From the NCBI GenBank assembly GCA_005789975.1, contig SXWC01000096.1, forward strand, positions 1 to 5,417: a stretch of 5,417 bases of DNA. The letters run 5' to 3'. Source of the stretch: Planctomycetaceae bacterium (lineage in GTDB: Bacteria; Planctomycetota; Planctomycetia; Pirellulales; UBA1268). Positions 1-4,869 of this stretch are shown in pieces; position 1 is the first letter of the stretch, and the number at the start of each line of letters is the position of its first letter. The translations under genes were made by a program, and so were the position numbers. The notes under the pieces were generated by a model, which was given only the letters and a program-made list of their open reading frames with translations, was not told where the DNA came from and made no database searches.

Positions 1-483
1 GAAGGCCTTGAGGCTCGCGGCCGAGTTGATGTAGGTGACGGGCGTGATGTCGGCGGTGTCGATCACGGTGCCGAGATCGGTCCAGGCGTCCTCGACCTGC
101 TCGATCCCGGCCATGTCGGCCATCGAGCAGCCCGCGGCCATGTCGGGCAGCACGACCGCCACCCGCCTGCCGCCCCGGGCGGCGACCTTCTCCGGCCGGT
201 TGACCAGGATGTCGGCCGTTTCGGCCATGAAGTGGACGCCACAGAAGGCGATCGCCTCGCACTCGGCCCGGTCCGCCGCCGACCGCGAGAGCTGGTAGCT
301 GTCCCCCTGGATGTCGGCGTGGGCGATCACGCCGTCCTGCTGATAGTGGTGGCCGAGGATGACGAGCCGGGGGCCCATCCGCCGCCGCACGGCCGAAATG
401 CGGTCGCCGAGCTCGGCGTCGCCGAGGCCGCGGTAGGCGGCGAACGGGGCGGCGAAGGGCACGTCTGGAGCGGTCGTGGTCAT
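1..483 (-). CDS. nadA: Quinolinate synthase NadA, N-terminal part (cut by left edge)
   Basis: NadA is a cytoplasmic [4Fe-4S] enzyme that condenses iminoaspartate with dihydroxyacetone phosphate to quinolinate in de novo NAD synthesis. The minus strand reads 161 codons from the ATG at 483 to the window edge without a stop. Recognisable NadA stretches are GHHYQ (residues 44-48), D-x-x-GDS-x-x-L (57-64), FCGVHFMAETADIL (80-93) and LPDMAAGCSMADMA (112-125). Cys119 in the last stretch fits the first of the three cluster cysteines; the other two would lie beyond the edge. The family is usually 300-400 residues, so more than half is missing. The start was chosen because the conserved GHHYQ lies at a normal distance from it and a promoter-like box sits just upstream. 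No Shine-Dalgarno is visible. It is divergent from the basic-protein gene at 587. Confidence 0.95.
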   Translation of the reverse strand, partial: MTTTAPDVPFAAPFAAYRGLGDAELGDRISAVRRRMGPRLVILGHHYQQDGVIAHADIQGDSYQLSRSAADRAECEAIAFCGVHFMAETADILVNRPEKVAARGGRRVAVVLPDMAAGCSMADMAGIEQVEDAWTDLGTVIDTADITPVTYINSAASLKAF

Positions 484-492
484 GGTGCCGAC

Positions 493-498
493 AGTATA
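493..498 (-). promoter_or_regulatory. Putative -10 box for nadA, near-leaderless transcript
   Basis: On the minus strand this hexamer reads TATACT, one mismatch from the TATAAT consensus. It ends only 9 nt before the nadA ATG, so transcription starting about 7 nt downstream would give a leader of roughly 2-4 nt. No Shine-Dalgarno lies between box and ATG, which agrees with a leaderless message. I see no convincing -35 hexamer at 16-18 nt, so the call rests on the -10 box and its location. Confidence 0.4.
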
Positions 499-528
499 AA
501 CCGGCGATGCGGCGGGTGGCCGAAACGC

Positions 529-534
529 TATACT
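529..534 (+). promoter_or_regulatory. Putative -10 box for the 117-residue basic protein gene
   Basis: TATACT stands out in very GC-rich DNA, 52 nt before the ATG at 587, giving an expected leader of about 45 nt. It mirrors the minus-strand TATACT at 493-498, so the 103-nt spacer would hold two divergent promoters. No clear -35 hexamer is visible at the usual spacing. Confidence 0.4.
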
Positions 535-566
535 CCGGGCCACTCATTCCAGATTCAACCTCTGAC

Positions 567-573
567 GGAAGGA
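567..573 (+). promoter_or_regulatory. Ribosome binding site for the 117-residue protein
   Basis: GGAAGGA is a purine-rich Shine-Dalgarno-like stretch with 13 nt to the ATG at 587, somewhat longer than the optimum. It is the only such stretch in the leader and supports the ATG at 587 as start. Confidence 0.45.
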
Positions 574-586
574 CGGCGACTGCGAC

Positions 587-940
587 ATGGCGCGAAAAAT
601 CGTGAATCGCAAGGAACTGCGGGCCCAGGCGGATGCTGCGGAGGCCCGCGGCAAGACCAAACCGGCCGCCAAGGAGAAGGTCGCGAAGGAGAAGGTCGCC
701 AAGGAAAAAAAGGCCAAGGCACCGAAGAAGGTTGGTGAAAAGAAGCCCGTCCGCAAGAAGAAGGTCGCCAAGGAGGCCCGCATGAAGGCCTTCTGGGGCG
801 TGTTCAATCAGGGCATGAAGCGGCTGGCGCTCTTCGAATACGCCGACAAGAAGGCCGCCGACAAGAAGGTGGCCGAGTTGATCGCTTCGTCGAAGGTTCA
901 CCACTTCGTGCAGCTGATCAAGGAACCCATCACCGAATAG
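587..940 (+). CDS. Small basic protein with Lys/Ala-rich tail and compact C-terminal domain (function unknown)
   Basis: This 117-residue protein has two parts. Residues 1-62 are highly basic and low-complexity, with tandem AKEKV-type units at residues 28-46 and a second Lys/Arg cluster at 47-62, probably disordered. Residues 63-117 look like a small folded domain, starting RMKAFWGVFNQGMKRLALFE and ending HFVQLIKEPI; the order suggests strand, Ala/Lys-rich helix (about 85-100), strand. I associate this C-terminal pattern with uncharacterised planctomycete proteins, from memory only. No signal peptide or membrane segment is visible. The charge suggests nucleic-acid or ribosome binding, resembling the Lys/Ala tails of bacterial histone-like proteins, but that is inference. 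A purine-rich RBS at 567-573 and a TATACT box at 529-534 support this start. Codons 40-42 form a slippery A AAA AAG heptamer. It appears monocistronic. Confidence 0.85.
   Translation: MARKIVNRKELRAQADAAEARGKTKPAAKEKVAKEKVAKEKKAKAPKKVGEKKPVRKKKVAKEARMKAFWGVFNQGMKRLALFEYADKKAADKKVAELIASSKVHHFVQLIKEPITE
668..727 (+). repeat. 15-nt tandem repeat coding AKEKV units
   Basis: Four consecutive 15-nt units in frame begin at 668, 683, 698 and 713. The first two, gccaaggagaaggtc and gcgaaggagaaggtc, differ at one base; the third and fourth are more diverged. They encode AKEKV, AKEKV, AKEKK and AKAPK. The array forms the core of the basic tail and probably arose by slippage or unequal duplication. Confidence 0.7.
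706..712 (+). other. Possible -1 frameshift heptamer A AAA AAG in frame
   Basis: Codons 40-42 read gaA AAA AAG, which places the dnaX-type heptamer A AAA AAG in the phase needed for -1 slippage. Purine-rich Shine-Dalgarno-like stretches (aaggagaagg) lie just upstream, an arrangement known to stimulate slippage in E. coli dnaX. After a -1 shift, translation would add GQGTEEGW and stop at 736-738, giving a protein of about 50 residues made only of the basic tail. I see no obvious strong stem directly downstream, and Lys-rich genes can contain this heptamer by chance. Confidence 0.25.
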
Positions 941-1010
941 CACGGCCCCGCCCACGCCCCGATCTCATCGGCCGGTGGGGGTCGCTCGTGCGCGGTCAGG
1001 CGCGACCTCG

Positions 1011-1034
1011 GCGAGGGGATGCCCATGCCCTCGC
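1011..1034 (+). terminator. GC-rich hairpin downstream of the basic-protein gene
   Basis: GCGAGGG (1011-1017) and CCCTCGC (1028-1034) form a perfect 7-bp stem around a 10-nt loop, starting 70 nt after the stop at 940. There is no T tract after it, so it is not a classical intrinsic terminator; it could stabilise or help end the transcript. In DNA this GC-rich a chance stem is possible. Confidence 0.25.
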
Positions 1035-1183
1035 GCGGGCCGCGGGGGGAAGCGCGGCCGGGATGGCGAAGCGCAGCGGACATGCAGTGAGTCGAGGCCT
1101 GGAGGGGGGCGACGAACGTCCGGCGAGCGGGCGGGGGCAGCCCCGGACCGGGCCAGACGTGGATCGACCCGCCACGCCACTCC

Positions 1184-1202
1184 CCGTCGGACCCCCCGAC
1201 GG
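1184..1202. promoter_or_regulatory. Inverted repeat upstream of madL (operator or terminator candidate)
   Basis: CCGTCGG (1184-1190) and CCGACGG (1196-1202) are perfect inverted arms around ACCCC. The repeat lies just before CGACTTTTCG and a TATGCT box, so it overlaps where a -35 region would be. Two readings fit: an operator controlling the malonate operon, or a hairpin with a short T run (1207-1210) that ends upstream transcription. Neither can be decided from sequence alone. Confidence 0.35.
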
Positions 1203-1212
1203 CGACTTTTCG

Positions 1213-1218
1213 TATGCT
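1213..1218 (+). promoter_or_regulatory. Weak -10-like box for the malonate operon
   Basis: TATGCT matches TATAAT at four of six positions and sits in the only T-rich patch (1207-1215) of the spacer, 62 nt before the madL ATG. No good -35 hexamer is seen at the usual spacing. The position next to the inverted repeat is the main support. Confidence 0.3.
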
Positions 1219-1280
1219 GTCGGCGAAACCGCTGCCCGCTCCGCATCTCCCTCATCGCATCTGCCGGGGCGTCCGACTCG

Positions 1281-1649
1281 ATGATCTACGGCACTGGATT
1301 ACTGGCGGCCTGCCTTTTGCTCGGTCGTCTTGCGGGACAATGCCTGGGGCAGCTCATCGGCATCGAGCGCGACGTGGGGGGCGTGGGGATCGCCATGCTC
1401 CTGCTCGTCGCCGCAACCGGCTGGCTGCGGCGGATCGGGCGACTGCCCGCCGCCACCCGGGATGGCATCACTTTCTGGAGCGGCATCTACATCCCGATCG
1501 TGGTGGCGATGGCCGCCTCGCTCGATGTCCGTGCGGCGGTGTCGGGGGGCCTGCTGGCCGCCATCGCCGGCATTGGAACGGTGGTGTCGTGCCTGGCCCT
1601 CGTCCCGGCCCTGACCCGACTCGCCCCTCGTGACGCCCCGGGCGGCTGA
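1281..1649 (+). CDS. madL: Malonate transporter subunit MadL
   Basis: MadL is the small inner-membrane subunit of the two-component MadLM malonate carrier, first known from Malonomonas rubra, where MadL and MadM together perform sodium-coupled malonate uptake. The 122-residue product is very hydrophobic, with about four likely membrane segments (residues 5-27, 32-48, 64-80, 86-112). Family-typical stretches are DVGGVGIAMLLL (31-42) and FWSGIYIPIVVAMAA (65-79). The length is in the range usual for MadL. The frame is open further upstream, but the ATG at 1281 gives the typical start MIYG and the upstream residues look like noise. No good Shine-Dalgarno precedes it. It is the first gene of an operon with madM, which begins 5 nt after this stop. 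Confidence 0.9.
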   Translation: MIYGTGLLAACLLLGRLAGQCLGQLIGIERDVGGVGIAMLLLVAATGWLRRIGRLPAATRDGITFWSGIYIPIVVAMAASLDVRAAVSGGLLAAIAGIGTVVSCLALVPALTRLAPRDAPGG

Positions 1650-1654
1650 CCTGC

Positions 1655-2419
1655 ATGTCGCATCTCCTCGAAACCGTCGCGGTCGCCGAGCCCCTCGTCG
1701 TCGCGTTCGTGGTCGTCGCGCTGGCGATGGTCGTGGCCGAACTCGCGTCGCGACACGTCACCGGGGGCCGCATCCACGCCTCGGCCATCGCCATCGTGAT
1801 CGGCCTCGCCCTGGCCTACGCCGGCGGGGCCGCCACCGGCGGACAGAAGGGCGTCGCGGACCTCCCGGGGCTGGCCGGCATCGCGGTTCTCGGCGGAGCG
1901 TCGCTCCGCGATCTGGCGATCGTGGCCACCGCATTCGGTGTCCGACTCGAGGAAATCCTGCGGGCGGGCGTGGCTGGTTGTGCCGCCCTCGCCGTCGGGA
2001 TCGCCGCGTCATTCGCGATCGGTGCCGGGCTGGCCCTGATCTTCGGCTACCGGGACGCCGTCTCGATGACCACGATCGGCGCGGGGGCCGCGACCTACAT
2101 CGTCGGCCCGGTCACGGGCACGGCCCTCGGCGCCAGCGGCGAGGTGCTGGCCATCAGCATCACCGTCGGTGTCGTCAAGGCCGTCGCCTGCATGGTGCTG
2201 ACGCCGGTGTTCGCGCGGTGGATCGGCTTGAACAGCCCACAGGCGGCGGTGGTCTATGGCGGCCTGCTTGGAACCACCAGCGGAGTGGCCGCCGGCCTGG
2301 CCGCCATCGACGCCAAACTCGTGCCGTACGGAGCACTGACGGCCACCTTCTACACCGGCCTGGGTTGCCTCGTGGGCCCCTCGCTTGCCTACCTGATCAT
2401 CAGGAGCCTGATGGGATGA
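1655..2419 (+). CDS. madM: Malonate transporter subunit MadM
   Basis: MadM is the large membrane subunit of the MadLM malonate carrier. The 254-residue product has the family length and roughly seven to eight hydrophobic segments. Strongly characteristic stretches are TTIGAGAATYIVGPVTGTAL (139-158), YGGLLGTTSGVAAGLAA (201-217) and KLVPYGALTATFYTGLG (221-237). Neither half of the transporter is thought to work alone, so its adjacency to madL is strong support. The start ATG at 1655 lies 5 nt after the madL stop; no clear Shine-Dalgarno is present, so translation may be coupled to madL. Its last codons overlap matB by ATGA. Confidence 0.92.
   Translation: MSHLLETVAVAEPLVVAFVVVALAMVVAELASRHVTGGRIHASAIAIVIGLALAYAGGAATGGQKGVADLPGLAGIAVLGGASLRDLAIVATAFGVRLEEILRAGVAGCAALAVGIAASFAIGAGLALIFGYRDAVSMTTIGAGAATYIVGPVTGTALGASGEVLAISITVGVVKAVACMVLTPVFARWIGLNSPQAAVVYGGLLGTTSGVAAGLAAIDAKLVPYGALTATFYTGLGCLVGPSLAYLIIRSLMG
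2402..2406 (+). promoter_or_regulatory. Shine-Dalgarno for matB inside madM
   Basis: AGGAG with 9 nt to the ATG at 2416 is the best ribosome binding site in the operon. It lies in the last codons of madM and fixes the matB start at the ATGA overlap rather than at the later ATG at 2452. Confidence 0.65.
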
Positions 2420-3969
2420 GCCTTGAGAACAGAGCAACCAACGAGCCGGCGATGGGGCCAGCGGCGGAACCGGCGATCGTGACACGGGCGCGATCCCATG
2501 GCGACCGCCATGCGGTCTCGGCGATGGACGGCGAGTGGACCTACCGGGAGCTCGTGGCCGCGTCGGGCACGGTGGCGCGGCGACTGCTCGCCGGCCGGCA
2601 CGACCTTGCCGAGGCGCGGGTTGGGCTTTCGATGTCGGCCGGCGGGGTGCACGTGGCCGCACTCTGGGGCATCTGGCGGTCGGGCGGCGTGGTGGCGCCG
2701 CTCAGCCAGGCTGCCACGGCGCCGGAACTCGAGGCGTTTCTCAGCGACATCGAGCCCGAGTGCATCCTCTCCGGGGAGCCTCCGCGGGCCGAGCTCGTGG
2801 CGGCGGCCGCACGCGCGGGGATTCCCGTCGTGGTGCTGGATCGGCCCGGAGTGACCGGGGCCGATTCGGCCGCGCTGCCCTCGATCGATCCCGCCCGCCG
2901 CGCGTTGATCCTCTGCACGAGCGGCACGACAAGCCGACCGAAGGGCGTGGTCACCACCCACGCGACCATCACCGCCCAGATCACGTCGCTCGTCGTGGCG
3001 TGGCGCTGGACGGCGGAGGATCGCATCCCCCTGTTTCTGCCGCTCCACCACGTCCACGGCATCATCAACGTGCTGTCCTGCTGCCTTTGGGCGGGGGGGC
3101 ATCTCGAGGCCTTCGATCGATTCGATGCCGGGACGATCGTGGATCGCGTGACCGCCGGCCGCTACACGCTGTTCATGGCGGTGCCGACGATCTACGTGCG
3201 ACTCATCGAACTCATGAACTCCTCGCCGCCGGAGCGGAGGCGTGAGCTGGCCGCCGGGTTTGCCGCCCTCCGCCTGGGTGTGTCGGGATCGGCGGCACTG
3301 CCCGCCAGCATGCACGACCGCTGGGCCGAACTCACGGGCCAGCGGCTGCTCGAGCGCTATGGCATGACCGAGATCGGGATGGCCCTCTCGCACCGCTACG
3401 ACGGCGAGCGGCGGGCCGGCTCGGTGGGCGAGCCGTTGCCCGGCGTGGAGGTGCGGCTCGTCGATGAACAGGGCCACGAAGTCGTCGGCGAGGATCTTGC
3501 CGGCGAGATTCAGGTCCGCGGACCCACGGTATTCCTCGAATACTGGCGTCGTCCCGAGGCTTCCCGCGAAAGCTTCGTGGACGGCTGGTTCCGATCCGGT
3601 GACGTGGCCGTGCGGGAGCGGGGGCAGTACCGGATTCTCGGCCGGTCGAGCACCGACATCATCAAAAGCGGGGGCTACAAACTCTCGGCGCTCGAAATCG
3701 AGGCCGCCGTCCTGGAACACCCGGAGGTCGGCGGCTGCGCGGTGGTGGGGCTTTCCGATCCAACCTGGGGCGAGGTGGTCGCGGCGGCGATCGTGCCCGC
3801 GGCTGGCAAAAGCCTCGCCGCCGAGACCGTTCGGGACTGGTGCCGCGAACGCCTCTCCCCCTACCGCATCCCACGGATCATGCTGGTGGTCGACGAGCTC
3901 CCCTGCAACGCGATGGGGAAGTGCGACAAGGCGGCCGTCCGCCGCCTGTTCGCCAGCGCCACGCCCTGA
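2416..3969 (+). CDS. matB: Malonyl-CoA synthetase (MatB / ACSF3-like acyl-CoA ligase)
   Basis: This 517-residue adenylate-forming enzyme would convert malonate, ATP and CoA to malonyl-CoA, AMP and pyrophosphate in the cytoplasm. Motifs in order are the P-loop TSGTTSRPKG (168-177), LPLHHVHGIIN (208-218), VPTIYVRL (257-264), RYGMTE (314-319), WFRSGD (391-396), GRSSTDIIKSGGYKLSALEI (409-428), and LPCNAMGKCDK (495-505) with the likely catalytic Lys502. The DIIKSGGYK block and the LHHVHG block are typical of MatB and of human ACSF3, separating it from acetyl-CoA and long-chain ligases. The P-loop has Ser173 where Gly is usual. The length is normal for the family. The ATG overlaps the madM stop (ATGA) and has a good Shine-Dalgarno. 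Following the MadLM transporter, malonate is the natural substrate; methylmalonate remains possible. Confidence 0.92.
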   Translation: MSLENRATNEPAMGPAAEPAIVTRARSHGDRHAVSAMDGEWTYRELVAASGTVARRLLAGRHDLAEARVGLSMSAGGVHVAALWGIWRSGGVVAPLSQAATAPELEAFLSDIEPECILSGEPPRAELVAAAARAGIPVVVLDRPGVTGADSAALPSIDPARRALILCTSGTTSRPKGVVTTHATITAQITSLVVAWRWTAEDRIPLFLPLHHVHGIINVLSCCLWAGGHLEAFDRFDAGTIVDRVTAGRYTLFMAVPTIYVRLIELMNSSPPERRRELAAGFAALRLGVSGSAALPASMHDRWAELTGQRLLERYGMTEIGMALSHRYDGERRAGSVGEPLPGVEVRLVDEQGHEVVGEDLAGEIQVRGPTVFLEYWRRPEASRESFVDGWFRSGDVAVRERGQYRILGRSSTDIIKSGGYKLSALEIEAAVLEHPEVGGCAVVGLSDPTWGEVVAAAIVPAAGKSLAAETVRDWCRERLSPYRIPRIMLVVDELPCNAMGKCDKAAVRRLFASATP

Positions 3970-3970
3970 A

Positions 3971-3989
3971 GGGCCGAGAGCCGCGGCCC
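3971..3989 (+). terminator. Weak hairpin after matB
   Basis: GGGCCG (3971-3976) and CGGCCC (3984-3989) form a 6-bp stem with a 7-nt loop, right after the matB stop. There is no T tract, so it is not a classical intrinsic terminator. It lies in the 81-nt spacer between convergent genes, where a transcript end for matB is expected. Confidence 0.3.
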
Positions 3990-4005
3990 ACGCCTGGCCC
4001 ACGCC
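3985..4005. repeat. Short direct repeat in convergent spacer
   Basis: GGCCCACGCC occurs twice (3985-3994 and 3996-4005), separated by one T. The first copy overlaps the right arm of the hairpin after matB. No function can be assigned; it may be a small slippage duplication. Confidence 0.4.
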
Positions 4006-4050
4006 GCCGCCGGCGCTCTCCCGACACCCTCGTCGTTCAGGCCGTGGGCG

Positions 4051-4866
4051 TCAGTAAGGGCTCTTCCAGTCTCCCCAGGCGGCGAGGTATTTCGCCAGAC
4101 CGGGGCTGTCGACCGCCTTGGCCTCGATCCAGTTCCTGGCGTGCTCGATCAGCGAGTGCTCCCGCTTCAAATCGATGTCCCCCGCCAGCACCCTCGACCG
4201 CAGGAACACGAAGTAGGTGTCGAGCACGTCGCCCCGGCAGTAGTCGTGGATCTCGGACGCTCTTCCCGCATCCCAGAGATCCTGCACCATGTGACCGGCC
4301 ACCTCGGTCTTGCCGGGCTTACCGACCAGATTGGCCGCCAGGCTCAGCCCGCCGGTGAAGCGTGAGGCACCGCTGTTGGTGACCCATTCGTAGAGATCAA
4401 AGTGGGCCGCCGTGTTGTAGCGATACCGCGGCTGGTCGAAGTTGCGGGCGTCCTCGGCGAACCAGTCGGGGATCGCGATTCCGTAGCGGAAGGCGCAGAG
4501 CTCGAGAAGCGGCATGTCGAAGCCGCGGCCGTTGAAGGAGACGAGCCGGGGCCGGTTGTACCGCCGCCATCCCTCCCAGAAGAGCCGCGCGATCTCGTGG
4601 GGCCGTGACTCCTTCTCGTCGAGGGCGATCAGGTCCTGGAGCGAAAGGTCCTTGGCCACCTTGGCGATGACGAGCGAGATCGGCAGCTGGAAGGTGTAGG
4701 GGACGAAATCCTTGCCGTTCTCAGCCATGAGTTCGGCCCGGTACTTCGCGACCGCCTCCGCCGGCGCGAGGTTCTCGCCCGGATACCGGAGCCGCGACAC
4801 AAGCGCGCCGTCGGCCACGCTCTCGATGTCGAAGACGAAGTATTTCGTGTCGGCTGCGGATGCCAT
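4051..4866 (-). CDS. DEDDy 3'-5' exonuclease (PolB-exonuclease-like family)
   Basis: The 271-residue product matches stand-alone 3'-5' exonucleases related to the proofreading domain of family B DNA polymerases. Visible active-site motifs are FDIES (D13 and E15, Exo I), FNGRGFD (D117, Exo II) and YCRGD (Y209 and D213, Exo III of the YxxxD type), so all four acidic metal ligands and the tyrosine of a DEDDy nuclease are present. No polymerase domain follows, and the length suits a single-domain enzyme. The substrate (DNA or RNA) is not evident; a role in DNA repair or nucleic-acid end trimming is inference from the family. The ATG at 4866 lies 3 nt after the stop of the upstream oxidoreductase, and a GAGG Shine-Dalgarno-like stretch sits inside the last codons of that gene. 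No signal peptide is present. Confidence 0.88.
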   Translation of the reverse strand: MASAADTKYFVFDIESVADGALVSRLRYPGENLAPAEAVAKYRAELMAENGKDFVPYTFQLPISLVIAKVAKDLSLQDLIALDEKESRPHEIARLFWEGWRRYNRPRLVSFNGRGFDMPLLELCAFRYGIAIPDWFAEDARNFDQPRYRYNTAAHFDLYEWVTNSGASRFTGGLSLAANLVGKPGKTEVAGHMVQDLWDAGRASEIHDYCRGDVLDTYFVFLRSRVLAGDIDLKREHSLIEHARNWIEAKAVDSPGLAKYLAAWGDWKSPY

Positions 4867-4869
4867 GGC

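Larger units (their letters stand above)
941..1280. other. Intergenic stretch without a convincing gene
   Basis: About 340 very GC-rich bases separate the basic-protein stop from madL. Open frames run through it on both strands, but their translations are Arg/Pro/Gly-rich shadows with no recognisable motif. I find no tRNA, RNase P, tmRNA or SRP RNA signature. What it does hold is a hairpin at 1011-1034, a hairpin at 1184-1202 and a weak -10-like box at 1213-1218, so the right part is the likely control region of the malonate operon. Confidence 0.6.

Noticed and set aside
232..738. Plus-strand frame overlapping nadA and the basic-protein gene
   Set aside because: It runs antisense through nadA, across the divergent promoters, and out of frame in the basic protein, with no motif. 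Only its last few codons matter, as the possible -1 frameshift product.
975..1280. Upstream extension of madL in the same frame
   Set aside because: The extra residues are Arg/Gly/Ser-rich and unlike any MadL; the usual MadL start MIYG coincides with the ATG at 1281.
941..1280. Structural RNA gene (RNase P, tmRNA, SRP RNA or tRNA) in the spacer
   Set aside because: I looked for their conserved sequence blocks and found none; the GC-rich stems seen are explained by composition.
1630..2415. Upstream extension of the matB frame through madM
   Set aside because: The translation is Arg/Gly-rich shadow sequence of madM. The ATG at 2416 with a Shine-Dalgarno and the ATGA overlap is the supported start.
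2389..4002. Long open frame of 537 codons on the minus strand opposite matB
   Set aside because: It lies antisense to a gene with complete family motifs. Its translation is His/Arg/Gly-rich with no recognisable domain, and long antisense frames are expected in such GC-rich coding DNA.
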